Source: Bacteroidales bacterium (GTDB taxonomy: Bacteria > Bacteroidota > Bacteroidia > Bacteroidales > UBA932). Taken from it: a stretch of 54,856 bases of DNA. The notes beneath the pieces were generated by a model, which did no database searches, was not told where the DNA came from, and was given only the letters and a program-made list of their open reading frames with translations. Made by a program: the position numbers and the translations under genes. Shown in pieces: positions 31,495-39,759 of this stretch (positions are counted from its first letter, which is position 1; every line of letters begins with the position of its first letter). The stretch spans positions 1 to 54,856 of the forward strand of contig JAFRVZ010000005.1 of NCBI GenBank assembly GCA_017438265.1, in the 5' to 3' direction.

Positions 31495-32342
31495 CAGAAA
31501 GTTATGTACTTGGTAGGATCGACGGCTTCGCCCTGGTACCAGAGCTCGAAATGGAGGTGGTCGCCGGTCGTGAGGGTGCCGGTGTTGCCGACGATGGCGA
31601 TGGAGGAGCCGGCGGAGACCTTGTCGCCCGTCTTCTTGAGGAGCTTCTGGTTGTGCTTGTAGATCGAGACGAGGCCGCCGGCGTGCTGGATCTGGATCGT
31701 GTAGCCGGCTTCGTCGTTCCAGCCGGCGAAGATGACCGTGCCGTCGAGGACGGACATCACGACCGAGTTGGCGGGGGCGGTGATGTCGATGTAGGGGTGC
31801 AGGACGCTGTCATAGCCCTGGGAGATGACGCCCTTGAGCGGGGGGAAAAAGTGCATCCCCTCGATGGAGAGGTCGCGCCGGCCGCCGCTCAGGTCGAACT
31901 GCTCCTCCTCGCGCACCGTCTGGCGCAGCAGGGAGTCGCGGCGGGCCAGGGCGAGGCGGTCCACCTCCGCCAGCGAGGCCTGCGAGAGGCCCAGCACGAG
32001 GCTGTCGATGCGGACGGGGTCCTCCCCGGAGACGACCCGGGACAGGTTCTCGGCATAGAGTTCCCAGCGGCTCACGATGCTCTCGAGGGAATCGATGCGG
32101 AGCGCGTTCTGGACGGCCATGCGGCGCGCGTGGGCGTCCGGATAGCCCGGGATCGAGGTCCGCAGCGGGGTGAAGGCGATCAGCGCCCAAAAGGCCACGA
32201 GCAGGACGACGACGGCGGTGATGACGGTGATGAGGAAGGTGTTCCGCGTCAGGCGCAGGGCCTTGATCTCACGGTGGGAAGCGTCGTCAATCAGACTGAT
32301 TCTAAAAATCTTGACCCTTTCCCTATTTTTTGCTCTTGCCAT
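31494..32342 (-). CDS. Membrane-anchored M23 family peptidase
   Basis: This is a 282-residue inner-membrane protein with a cytosolic basic N-terminus, one membrane helix (TFLITVITAVVVLLVAFWAL), a coiled-coil stretch (RIDSLESIVSRWELYAENLS) and a C-terminal M23/LytM domain. Zinc-ligand motifs are HPYIDI and DHLHFELW. Similar Bacteroidota proteins act as endopeptidases or as division-amidase activators. The ATG at 32342 is preferred; an in-frame ATG at 32387, inside the divergent ruvX gene, remains possible because a candidate promoter lies further upstream at 32471. The stop overlaps the dxr start. Confidence 0.88.
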   Translation of the reverse strand: MARAKNRERVKIFRISLIDDASHREIKALRLTRNTFLITVITAVVVLLVAFWALIAFTPLRTSIPGYPDAHARRMAVQNALRIDSLESIVSRWELYAENLSRVVSGEDPVRIDSLVLGLSQASLAEVDRLALARRDSLLRQTVREEEQFDLSGGRRDLSIEGMHFFPPLKGVISQGYDSVLHPYIDITAPANSVVMSVLDGTVIFAGWNDEAGYTIQIQHAGGLVSIYKHNQKLLKKTGDKVSAGSSIAIVGNTGTLTTGDHLHFELWYQGEAVDPTKYITF

Positions 32343-32359
32343 ACTTTTCGCTAAATTTG
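32329..32359 (+). promoter_or_regulatory. ruvX promoter, -33 box inside the divergent M23 gene
   Basis: TTTG at 32329-32332, 19 bp, then TAAATTTG at 32352-32359 match the consensus. The -7 box ends 8 bp before the ruvX ATG, and the -33 box lies within the first codons of the minus-strand M23 gene. Confidence 0.75.
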
Positions 32360-32367
32360 CACTTTCA

Positions 32368-32781
32368 ATGGAGAGATTGATCGGCATAGATTACGGAAGA
32401 AAACGGGTCGGCGTCGCAGTCAGCGACCCGCTCGGGATCTTCGCGTCCCCCCTGGAGACAGTGCCCAGTGCAAAGATAATAGATTATCTGAAAAAGTACG
32501 CGGAAAGCGAGTCCGTCGTCCGCTTCGTCGTCGGCTATCCGGTCAACATGAACGGCAAGCCCTCGGAGGCGGCCGCCGACGTGGACATCTTCCTGAAACA
32601 GCTTTCCAGGCACTTCCCCGCGGTCCCGGTCTCGCTCGAGGACGAGCGCTTCACCTCCGTCCTCGCCCACCGCGCGATGATCGACGGCGGGATGAAGTAC
32701 TCCGACCGCCGGGACAAGAATTCCGTGGACCGGATCAGCGCCGCCCTCATCCTCCAGAGCTATTTGGACAAGAAGAAATGA
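32368..32781 (+). CDS. ruvX: Putative pre-16S rRNA nuclease / Holliday junction resolvase YqgF
   Basis: This is a 137-residue RNase-H-fold protein of the YqgF/RuvX family. The N-terminal catalytic stretch is LIGIDYGRKRVGVAVSD, with VVGYPVNMNG in the middle, and LEDERFTSVLAHRAM and KNSVDRISAALILQSYL at the end, covering the acidic active-site residues. In E. coli YqgF matures the 5' end of 16S rRNA. The start at 32368 was chosen because it follows a full promoter and gives the family N-terminus. Its stop overlaps def by 4 bp (ATGA). Confidence 0.94.
   Translation: MERLIGIDYGRKRVGVAVSDPLGIFASPLETVPSAKIIDYLKKYAESESVVRFVVGYPVNMNGKPSEAAADVDIFLKQLSRHFPAVPVSLEDERFTSVLAHRAMIDGGMKYSDRRDKNSVDRISAALILQSYLDKKK
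32471..32478 (-). promoter_or_regulatory. Candidate -7 box of the M23-dxr-rseP operon, inside ruvX
   Basis: The minus strand reads TATCTTTG, an exact consensus match, 128 bp upstream of the M23 ATG and within ruvX codons. No better candidate exists between the two divergent genes. No clear -33 is visible. Confidence 0.5.
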
Positions 32782-33332
32782 TACAACCCATCTACCTGTA
32801 CGGCTCGGAAGTCCTCCGCAAGGTGGCCGCTCCGGCCGACCTCGCGCAGAAAGAGGAACTGACGAAGCTCGTCACCGACCTTTGGGACACCCTCGCCGAA
32901 TCCGAAGGCTGCGGCCTCGCCGCGCCCCAGATCGGCGTCTCGCAGCGCGTGCTCGTCGTGGACGGCGACGTGATGTACGACGTCTATCCCTACCTGAAGG
33001 GCTTCCGCCGCACGATGATCAACCCGGAAATCCTGGAAGAAAGCCCGAAGAAATGCGAGTTCAGCGAAGGCTGCCTCAGCGTCCCCGGCATCTACTGCGA
33101 CGTCACCCGCCCGGAATCGATGACCGTCCGCTACTGGAACGAAAAGTTCGAGCAGGTCGAGGAGACCCTCGACAGGTTCGCCTGCCGGATGGTCCAGCAC
33201 GAAATGTCCCACCTCGACGGGACCCTCTTCGTCGATCTGGTCGCCCCGATCCGCAAGAAGATGATTTCCAAGAAGCTGCAGGGCATCTCCCACGGCAAGG
33301 TATCCACGCACTACAAATCCAAACTGAAATAA
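32778..33332 (+). CDS. def: Peptide deformylase
   Basis: This is a 184-residue metalloenzyme that removes the formyl group from nascent proteins. The three family motifs are present: EGCGLAAPQ (43-51), EGCLS (97-101, Cys as metal ligand) and QHEMSHLDG (HEMSH at 141-145). In motif three Ser replaces the Asp or Tyr-Asp more often seen before the second His (HExDH), a mild variant that keeps both histidines and the glutamate. It is coupled to ruvX by a 4-bp overlap, and the phosphohexomutase gene follows after 4 bp. Confidence 0.96.
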   Translation: MIQPIYLYGSEVLRKVAAPADLAQKEELTKLVTDLWDTLAESEGCGLAAPQIGVSQRVLVVDGDVMYDVYPYLKGFRRTMINPEILEESPKKCEFSEGCLSVPGIYCDVTRPESMTVRYWNEKFEQVEETLDRFACRMVQHEMSHLDGTLFVDLVAPIRKKMISKKLQGISHGKVSTHYKSKLK

Positions 33333-33336
33333 ACGT

Positions 33337-34704
33337 ATGGGAGCATTCCACGCATACGATATCCGCGGTATCTACGGCGTCGATTTCGACAAGGAGACCG
33401 CCTACAAGGTCGGCTATTTCATCCCTGAGCTCCTCGGGGCCCGGCGCGTGCTGGTCGGCCGCGACTGCCGCGTTTCCTCCCCGGAGATCCACGACGCCCT
33501 GCTCGCGGGCATCACCGACGCCGGCGCCGACGTGGACGACATCGGCCTCAGCAGCACGCCGCTGGTCTATTTCGGGACCGCGAACTACGGCTACAAGGCC
33601 TCCGTCCAGATTACCGCCTCCCACAACCCCCGCGAGTACAACGGGATGAAGGTCAGCCGCGAGAACGCGCTTCCCGTCGGCTTCGACACGGGCCTCGGGC
33701 AGATCAAACAGTGGATCGACGAGGGCCGCCCGACCCCGCCCGCGGCGCAGAAAGGCAGCGTGAAGGAAATCGACATCAAGCCCGACTACCTCGCCTTCCT
33801 CCGCCGGTACAAGGGCGACTATTCCAACCTCAGGATCGCCTTCGACCTCTCCAACGGGATGAGCACCCTCTTCGCGAAGGAGATCTTCCGGGGCGAGGAC
33901 GCCGAATTCCTCTTCGACGAGATGGACGGCCGTTTCCCCAACCACGAGCCCAACCCCCTCATCCCCAAGAACGTGGAGCCCCTCCGCACGCTGGTGCGCG
34001 AGAGCGGCGCCGACATCGGCGTCATCTATGACGGCGACGCCGACCGCGTGATGTTCGTGGACGACCGGGCCCGCTTCATCGCCCCCGATCTCATCATCGC
34101 CCTGATGGCCTATTACTTCTGCGACGAGCGCGGCGCGCGGAACCCCCGCGTGCTGCAGGAAATCCGCAGTTCCAAGGCCGTGGGCGAGTTCCTCGCCGGC
34201 TACGGCGCCGAGGTCCATACCTGGCGCGTGGGCCGCGCCTTCGCCGCACCCAAGCTCCGCGAGATCGACGGCCTCTGGGGCGGCGAGCTGGCCGGCCACT
34301 ACTACTTCAAGGACTTCTTCTACAGCGACAGCGGCATGCTCGCCTCGATCATCGTGCTCCGCATCGCTTCCGCCCTGAAGAAGCAGGGCCGCACGCTCAG
34401 CGGCGAGATCGACAGGCTGACCCGCTACCGCAACTCCGGCGAGATCAACTTCCGCGTCGAGGACAAGGCCGGCGCGATGGAAGCCGTGAAGGAGCTGTGG
34501 GCCTCGGAGGAAAAACCGGACCGCGTGATGGACTTCGACGGCTACCGCCTCGAGTTCCCGCAGTGGTGGTTCAACATCCGCCCCTCGAACACGGAGCCCT
34601 ACCTCCGCTTCATCTGCGAGGCCACGACGGACGAGCTCCTCGCGGAGAAGATCGCCCGCACGAAAGCCCTCCTGGAGGAAAAATTCGGCGCCCGGCAGTC
34701 CTAG
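33337..34704 (+). CDS. Phosphomannomutase / phosphoglucomutase
   Basis: This 455-residue alpha-D-phosphohexomutase has all four active-site motifs: catalytic phosphoserine in QITASHNPREYNG (Ser95), metal-binding YDGDADRVM, sugar-binding LWGGELAGHYYF and phosphate-binding RPSNTEPYLRF. The short N-terminus AFHAYDIRGIYG and the length place it in the bacterial PMM/PGM (ManB/AlgC-like) branch, interconverting hexose 6- and 1-phosphates for nucleotide-sugar synthesis. It is third in the ruvX-def run. GlmM is less likely given the motif context. Confidence 0.93.
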   Translation: MGAFHAYDIRGIYGVDFDKETAYKVGYFIPELLGARRVLVGRDCRVSSPEIHDALLAGITDAGADVDDIGLSSTPLVYFGTANYGYKASVQITASHNPREYNGMKVSRENALPVGFDTGLGQIKQWIDEGRPTPPAAQKGSVKEIDIKPDYLAFLRRYKGDYSNLRIAFDLSNGMSTLFAKEIFRGEDAEFLFDEMDGRFPNHEPNPLIPKNVEPLRTLVRESGADIGVIYDGDADRVMFVDDRARFIAPDLIIALMAYYFCDERGARNPRVLQEIRSSKAVGEFLAGYGAEVHTWRVGRAFAAPKLREIDGLWGGELAGHYYFKDFFYSDSGMLASIIVLRIASALKKQGRTLSGEIDRLTRYRNSGEINFRVEDKAGAMEAVKELWASEEKPDRVMDFDGYRLEFPQWWFNIRPSNTEPYLRFICEATTDELLAEKIARTKALLEEKFGARQS

Positions 34705-34757
34705 CGGCTTGACTTTTGCCGACCGACGTTGTCTAAATACCAGTAAACCGACTTTTT

Positions 34758-35807
34758 GTGAGAAAAACCATAGTTACCCTTCTCGTCCTCGCCGCCTGCG
34801 TCCAGGTCTGGGGACAGACCGATTCCGCCGCCCTGCGGCTGACCCGCGGCCGCGCCGAGCTCCTCGTCCCGCGCCCCGCCCTGCACCCCGTCAAATCCCT
34901 GATCCCGCCCGTCTCCGCCGTCGGCGTCGACACGATCGCGACCGAGAATCCGGTCGTCAAGATCGTCCTGCTGAGCGACGGGACCTACAAATACTGGAAA
35001 GACCCCGCCGAGGTCCTGAAGGAGGACACTTTCAACACCTTCTGGGACAACTACGGCTCCGACCCCTACCGGCGCTCCTGGGAGAGCTTCCCGGAGAAGG
35101 CCTACGTCTGGCTCGTCGATGACGCCAGCCAGTACTGCTACCCCGGCGACCTCTCCCGGATCGACATCTCCTCCCGCTACGGCTACCGCCGCACCCGCTA
35201 CCACCGCGGCATCGACATCCGCCTCCCGAAAGGCACCCCCGTCTATGCCTCCTTCGCCGGCAAGGTCCGGATGGCCAAGTACATCAGCGGCTACGGCAAC
35301 GTCGTCGTCATCCGCCACGAGAACGGTCTGGAGACCTTCTACGCCCATCTTTCGAAGATGGAAGCGCAGCGGGACGACTGGGTCGAGGCCGGTCAGGAAA
35401 TCGGCCTCGCCGGCGCGACCGGCCGCGCCTCCGGCTCCCACCTCCACTACGAGGTCCGCTACCTCGGCTATGCGATCGACCCGGAATGGATCATCGACTT
35501 CAGCAACGGCGACCTGCGCCACCAGGTCTTCACTTTCAAGAAGCAGCACCTGGATCCGAATTTCAAGTTTGAGCCCGAGTCCGACGACGAGGAGGAGCTG
35601 ATCGCCCTCGCCGACGAGGAGGACCGCCTCGAAGCCGAGCGGCTCGAGGCCGAGCGCAAGGCCGCGCAGTACTACACCGTCAAGTCCGGCGACACCCTCT
35701 CCCGCATCGCTGTCCGCTACCACACGACCATCAACGCCATCTGCAAGCTCAACAACATCACCGCGAAATCGACCCTCCGCGTCGGCCAGCGCCTCCGCGT
35801 CAAATAA
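34758..35807 (+). CDS. Secreted M23 endopeptidase with C-terminal LysM domain
   Basis: This is a 349-residue secreted wall enzyme starting at a GTG (34758), which gives a clean signal peptide (cleavage after VWGQ). The M23 domain has its zinc ligands in YHRGIDI (His149, Asp153) and SHLHYEV (His230), with His197 in FYAHLSKM. A charged Glu/Arg helix (~287-303) leads to one LysM domain (YYTVKSGDTLSRIAVRYHTT to the C-terminus) that binds glycan. No active-site residue is missing, so it is probably an active endopeptidase. The 53 bp upstream show no clear TAnnTTTG box. A long hairpin repeat follows 3 bp after the stop. Confidence 0.93.
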   Translation: MRKTIVTLLVLAACVQVWGQTDSAALRLTRGRAELLVPRPALHPVKSLIPPVSAVGVDTIATENPVVKIVLLSDGTYKYWKDPAEVLKEDTFNTFWDNYGSDPYRRSWESFPEKAYVWLVDDASQYCYPGDLSRIDISSRYGYRRTRYHRGIDIRLPKGTPVYASFAGKVRMAKYISGYGNVVVIRHENGLETFYAHLSKMEAQRDDWVEAGQEIGLAGATGRASGSHLHYEVRYLGYAIDPEWIIDFSNGDLRHQVFTFKKQHLDPNFKFEPESDDEEELIALADEEDRLEAERLEAERKAAQYYTVKSGDTLSRIAVRYHTTINAICKLNNITAKSTLRVGQRLRVK

Positions 35808-35810
35808 CCC

Positions 35811-35931
35811 CTGTCATTCCGAGCGTACGCCTCCTGTCATTCCGAGCGAAGCGAAGGAATCTATTCGCAGAAAGAACTGTTTTCCTGAGACAGCCGAAAA
35901 AACGTCTGCTCAGAAAAACAGTTCTTTCTGC
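35811..35931. repeat. Dispersed repeat copy A: direct CTGTCATTCCGAGCG motifs plus 65-bp hairpin
   Basis: Two CTGTCATTCCGAGCG motifs (35811 and 35834) are followed by AAGCGAAGGAATCTATTC and a long hairpin (35867-35931) whose 23-bp arms, GCAGAAAGAACTGTTTT... and ...AAAACAGTTCTTTCTGC, differ at one base. Copy B at 38109-38228 is nearly the same in inverted orientation. The hairpin may also serve as terminator for the M23-LysM gene. Confidence 0.85.
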
Positions 35932-35952
35932 ATTCGTGTCAGTAAATTATGG

Positions 35953-35960
35953 TATCTTTG
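35953..35960 (+). promoter_or_regulatory. Promoter -7 box of ridA
   Basis: TATCTTTG matches the consensus and lies 27 bp before the ATG at 35988. No good -33 TTTG is seen. Confidence 0.55.
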
Positions 35961-35987
35961 AGGAAAGGATATCTAATCAATCTGACA

Positions 35988-36365
35988 ATGAAACCTATCA
36001 GCACGGAGAAGGCGCCGGCGGCGATCGGGCCTTACAGCCAGGCCATCGACAGCGGGGCCGGGCTCATTTTCCTTTCGGGGCAGCTTCCCATCGACCCTGC
36101 GACGGGCGCGTTCCCGGAGGGCGGCATCCAGGCACAGACGCGCCAGTCCATCCTGAATGCGGAGGCCATCCTCCGCGCGGCGGGGCTCTCGCTTTCCCAT
36201 GTCGTCAAGACGACGGTCTTCCTCGCCGACATGGGCGATTTCGCGGCGATGAACGAGATCTATGCCCGGTTCTTCCAGCCGCCGTTCCCGGCCCGGAGCG
36301 CCGTGGCCGTAAAGACGCTCCCCAAGGGCGCCCTGGTCGAGATTGAATGTATTGCAGCCAAATAA
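35988..36365 (+). CDS. ridA: RidA family reactive enamine/imine deaminase
   Basis: This is a 125-residue RidA/YjgF protein that speeds hydrolysis of 2-aminoacrylate and related enamines from PLP enzymes. It has the N-terminal EKAPAAIGPYSQAI, the central LIFLSGQLPIDPATG, and the conserved arginine in PFPARSAVAVKTLPKGALVE, whose Arg and Glu bind substrate. The start at 35988 gives the family N-terminus MKPISTEKAP; the upstream ATG at 35949 overlaps the promoter box. The stop overlaps the start of the glycoside hydrolase gene by one base (TAATG). Confidence 0.95.
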   Translation: MKPISTEKAPAAIGPYSQAIDSGAGLIFLSGQLPIDPATGAFPEGGIQAQTRQSILNAEAILRAAGLSLSHVVKTTVFLADMGDFAAMNEIYARFFQPPFPARSAVAVKTLPKGALVEIECIAAK

Positions 36366-38074
36366 TGAAAAGACTGAGACTGATCCTCGCGGCCGCGGGA
36401 TTGCTGCTGGCCGCCGGGGCGGCGGCGCAGCCGGCCCTCGTCACCCGCGACGGGGTTACCCGTTTCGAGATCGACGGAAAACCCTTCGTGATGTTCGGCG
36501 GCGAGCTCCACAATTCCACGAGCTCCAGCGAACAGTATATGGACGACATCGACGTCTGGGAACAGATGAAGGACGCCCATTTCAATTTCGTGATCGCTTC
36601 CGCCTCCTGGGAGCTGGTCGAGCCGCAGGAGGGCCGCTACGATTTTTCCTCCGTGGACCACGTGATCCGGAACGCCCGCAAGCACGGCCTGAAGGTCGTG
36701 ATGATCTGGTTCGCCAGCTGGAAGAACGGCTACTCGACTTACGCGCCCGGTTACGTCAAGCGGGACCCGAAGAAGTATCCCCTCGCGGAGGACAAGGACG
36801 GCAAGACCCTGAACGTGCTCTCGACCTTCGGCAAGGCCTCGCTGGAGGCGGACAAGAAGGCCTACGCCGCGCTGATGCGCCACATCCGGGAAATCGACCC
36901 CGACCACACCGTCATCATGATGCAGGTCGAGAACGAAATCGGCATCCTGGGCGGCCCGAGGGACTATTCCGCCGCGGCCGAAAAAGCCTGGAAAGCGCAG
37001 GTCCCCGCTGACATGACCGCCTACCTGACGGCCCACAAGGGCCACCTGTATCCGGAACTGGAGAAGGTCTGGGCCGCGAACGGCTACAAGACCCGGGGCA
37101 ACTGGGAGGAGGTCTTCGGCAAGAGTTTCGAAAAGGCCGAAGACTGGAAGGAATTCCCGCGCTATACCGAGGAACTCTTCCAGGCCTACCACTATGCGAA
37201 ATATGTCGGTGAGATCGCGGCCGCCGGCAAGGCGGAGCACAACATCCCGATGTACGTCAACAACTGGATCAAGCAGCCGGGCATGGGCGCTCCGGGCCAG
37301 TACCCTTCGGGCAGCCCCCAGCCCTGGGTGCTCGATGTCTGGCGTGCGGCCGCGCCCGCCGTGGACATGATCGCCCCGGATATCTATGCCAACGTCTTCG
37401 AGTGGACGCTCGGCCAGTTCGCGATGGGCGGGAATCCGGTCTTCATCCCGGAATCCCGGGGCGACACCGCCAAGGCCCTCTATGCCTACGGTGAATTCGA
37501 CGCCCTGGGCTTCGCGCCCTTCGGCTTCGACGGCCCGCAGGAAGGCAACTTCTTCGGCGTTTCGGCCGAAGATTTCGCGCGCCTCGGCGCCTGCTACGGC
37601 ATCCTCTCCGAGATGGGGACGCTCCTGCCGGACAACTACGGCAGCGACCGGATGCGCGGCCTGCTGGTCGGAACGGATAACCCGACGCCCAGCGTGACGA
37701 TGGGCGACTACGTCCTGACCCTCCAGTCCTCCGTGCGTGACCGCAGGGCGGTCAACTACGGCCAGGGCGCCGAGCAGATGGCCGCGCAGAACGCCGCCCT
37801 TGCCGCCCGCGCCCAGCAGCAGGCCCAGTCCGGCGCCCTCGTGATCCAGACCGGCGCAGATGAGTTCTACATCGTCGGCTGCAACGCGCGCTTCAGCTTC
37901 CAGTCCACCAGCGCCAAGGACGGCCAGGTCCTCCACGAGGTCATCGAGGAAGGTACCTTCAAGGACGGCGCCTGGGTCCCGCTCCGCCGCCTCAACGGCG
38001 ATGAGGACAACGTCACCATCATGGGTGTCGGCGCCCGCCGCATCGTCCTCTACCGCTCCACCGTCGGAAAATAG
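36365..38074 (+). CDS. Secreted clan-A glycoside hydrolase (beta-galactosidase-like, DUF5597 type)
   Basis: This is a 569-residue secreted enzyme with a signal peptide ending in GAAAQ, a (beta/alpha)8 barrel and a C-terminal beta domain. The barrel has GGELHNSTSSSEQYM and NFVIASASWELVEPQEGRYD near the start, the acid/base in MQVENEIG (Glu191 after Asn190, as in clan GH-A) and a probable nucleophile in VFIPESRGD (Glu363). The pattern resembles GH35/GH42-like beta-galactosidases with the DUF5597 C-terminal domain, common in polysaccharide-using Bacteroidota. No SusC/SusD or regulator is next to it, so it is not in a typical PUL. It is translationally coupled to ridA. Confidence 0.82.
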   Translation: MKRLRLILAAAGLLLAAGAAAQPALVTRDGVTRFEIDGKPFVMFGGELHNSTSSSEQYMDDIDVWEQMKDAHFNFVIASASWELVEPQEGRYDFSSVDHVIRNARKHGLKVVMIWFASWKNGYSTYAPGYVKRDPKKYPLAEDKDGKTLNVLSTFGKASLEADKKAYAALMRHIREIDPDHTVIMMQVENEIGILGGPRDYSAAAEKAWKAQVPADMTAYLTAHKGHLYPELEKVWAANGYKTRGNWEEVFGKSFEKAEDWKEFPRYTEELFQAYHYAKYVGEIAAAGKAEHNIPMYVNNWIKQPGMGAPGQYPSGSPQPWVLDVWRAAAPAVDMIAPDIYANVFEWTLGQFAMGGNPVFIPESRGDTAKALYAYGEFDALGFAPFGFDGPQEGNFFGVSAEDFARLGACYGILSEMGTLLPDNYGSDRMRGLLVGTDNPTPSVTMGDYVLTLQSSVRDRRAVNYGQGAEQMAAQNAALAARAQQQAQSGALVIQTGADEFYIVGCNARFSFQSTSAKDGQVLHEVIEEGTFKDGAWVPLRRLNGDEDNVTIMGVGARRIVLYRSTVGK

Positions 38075-38095
38075 ATGCCCGAACCGGTCGGGCAT
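38075..38095 (+). terminator. Small hairpin after the glycoside hydrolase gene
   Basis: ATGCCCGA and TCGGGCAT are perfect 8-bp arms around ACCGG, immediately after the stop codon. There is no T run, so its role as terminator is uncertain; the longer copy-B hairpin follows 13 bp later. Confidence 0.4.
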
Positions 38096-38108
38096 GACGG
38101 ATTTGACA

Positions 38109-38228
38109 GCTGAAAAGACTGTTTTTCTGAGTAGCCCTTTTTCGGGATATCTCAGGAAAACAGTCTTTTCAGCGTATAGATTCCTTCGCTTCGCTCGGAA
38201 TGACAGGAGGCGTGCGCTCGGAATGACA
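38109..38228. repeat. Dispersed repeat copy B (inverted relative to copy A)
   Basis: A 65-bp hairpin (38109-38173; 23-bp arms GCTGAAAAGACTGTTTT... and ...AAAACAGTCTTTTCAGC, one mismatch) is followed by ATAGATTCCTTCGCTTCGCT and two CGCTCGGAATGACA motifs. The flank is the reverse complement of the copy-A flank with very few differences, while the outer hairpin arms differ by compensating changes. Confidence 0.85.
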
Positions 38229-38234
38229 AATAGT

Positions 38235-39689
38235 TTAGGCGGCGGGGAAGGGGAAGACCTTGGTCAGCCAGAAGAAGGCAAGGACGAAGCCGATGACGCC
38301 GATGATGATGCCGACCTTGGCCATGTCCTTCGTCGAGACGAGGCCCGTCGAACTCGCGATCGCATTCGGCGGCGTACTGATCGGCAGGATCATCGCGATC
38401 GAGGCGCAGGTCGCCACGAAAATGATCATCGCGTTCGAACCGCCCCAGGCGAGGAAGGACGCGTTGTTGGCGGCGGCCGGATCGGCCATACCCATCGCAA
38501 TCACGATCAGGATCGGGATCAGCAGGGCCGCGGTCGCGGAATTGCTGATGAAATTGCTCAGGAAGTAGCAGACGATGCCGCCGATCAGGAACACGGCGAC
38601 GACGGACATCGAACCGAACGGGATCGACTCGATCAGCACCTTCGCCAGGCCGGTCTGCTGGAGGTCGGTACCGAGGGCGAAGCCTCCCGCGACGAGCCAG
38701 AGGACAGTCCAGTTGATTTCCTTGATGTCATCCTTGCCGAAAATGCCGGTCAGCGTGAAGACGGAGAGCGGGATCAGCGCCACGATGTTCGAGGAGATCT
38801 TCGTCAGGCTCTCGGTCGCCCAGAGCAGGATCGTCAGCGCGAACGTGCCCCAGACGACATAGGTCTTCCAGTCCGTCCTGCGCTTGCTCTCCGGAATCTC
38901 GAGCACGAGACGCTCGGTCTTGAACGGGAACATCACCTGCAGGAGCACCCACGCGATCAGGATCATGACCAGCACGTAGGGAATCATATGGATGGCCCAC
39001 TCGGAGAAGGTGATCTCAATGCCGGCTTCGCCGAGGAACTTGATGGCGGTCGCGTTCGGCGGGGTGCCGATCGTCGTGCCGATACCGCCGAGGTTCGAAG
39101 CGACGGGGATCGCGAGCGAAAGGCCGATCTTGCCCTTGTCATCCGACGGCAGCACGGCGAGCACCGGCGCCAGGAAGGCCAGCATCATCGCCGCGGTCGC
39201 GGTGTTGCTCATGAACATCGAGAACACGGCGATCACGACCAGGAAGCCCAGGAGCACCCAGCGCGGCTTGGTACCGAAAGGCTTCAGCAGCACGCGCGCG
39301 AGCGTCACGTCCAGCCCGTATTTCGATGCGACGATGGCCAGCGTAAAGCCGCCGAGGAACAGCATCACGATCGGGTCTGCGAACGCCGCCATGATGCTGG
39401 CATACGGCACCAGCTGGCCCGCTTCGGGCGTACAGAGGAACCCGATGCCCTTGTTGGAGACCGTCAGCAGGGACAGCACGATCACAAGGACGGACGTCGC
39501 CCAGTTCGGAACGATTTCGAACATCCACATCAGCGCCGCGAACACGAAAAGGGCGATGACGCGCTGCTGGACAGGGGTAAGGGCTTCGATCCCGAAGAAA
39601 CCCGTCGGGACAGCCCAAAGGAAGGCCGTGACCAGCAGCACGATCGGCAGCAGGACACAGAACTTCACATTGAATCTTTTGTCAGCCAT
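38235..39689 (-). CDS. DASS/SLC13 family sodium-coupled dicarboxylate (anion) transporter
   Basis: This is a 484-residue polytopic transporter of the divalent anion:Na+ symporter family. Both Ser-Asn-Thr/Ser motifs that bind substrate and sodium are present (FSMFMSNTATAAMM and LSNFISNSATAALL), each half followed by its TPPNA segment (GTTIGTPPNATAI and PISTPPNAIASS). Likely substrates are C4-dicarboxylates such as succinate or fumarate, less probably sulfate or citrate. The ATG at 39689 (MADKRFNVKFC) is preferred over an upstream ATG at 39740 that lies ahead of the promoter box. It follows the nitroreductase gene on the same strand but has its own promoter candidate. Confidence 0.9.
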   Translation of the reverse strand: MADKRFNVKFCVLLPIVLLVTAFLWAVPTGFFGIEALTPVQQRVIALFVFAALMWMFEIVPNWATSVLVIVLSLLTVSNKGIGFLCTPEAGQLVPYASIMAAFADPIVMLFLGGFTLAIVASKYGLDVTLARVLLKPFGTKPRWVLLGFLVVIAVFSMFMSNTATAAMMLAFLAPVLAVLPSDDKGKIGLSLAIPVASNLGGIGTTIGTPPNATAIKFLGEAGIEITFSEWAIHMIPYVLVMILIAWVLLQVMFPFKTERLVLEIPESKRRTDWKTYVVWGTFALTILLWATESLTKISSNIVALIPLSVFTLTGIFGKDDIKEINWTVLWLVAGGFALGTDLQQTGLAKVLIESIPFGSMSVVAVFLIGGIVCYFLSNFISNSATAALLIPILIVIAMGMADPAAANNASFLAWGGSNAMIIFVATCASIAMILPISTPPNAIASSTGLVSTKDMAKVGIIIGVIGFVLAFFWLTKVFPFPAA

Positions 39690-39728
39690 AAAAGAATGCA
39701 CTAAATAAAATTGCCTTGCAAAATCTTG

Positions 39729-39759
39729 CAAAAATAGCAATTCTATCCTTCGTATCCAA
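39729..39759 (-). promoter_or_regulatory. Promoter of the DASS transporter gene
   Basis: TTG (39759-39757), 20 bp, then TATTTTTG (39736-39729) on the minus strand. The -33 element overlaps the end of the nitroreductase gene; the leader to the ATG is about 35 bp. Confidence 0.55.

Noticed and set aside
35811-35931. Possible CRISPR-like repeats at the CTGTCATTCCGAGCG motifs
   Set aside because: There are only two direct copies with a short interval and an attached hairpin, and no cas genes are near. They fit a dispersed repeat instead.
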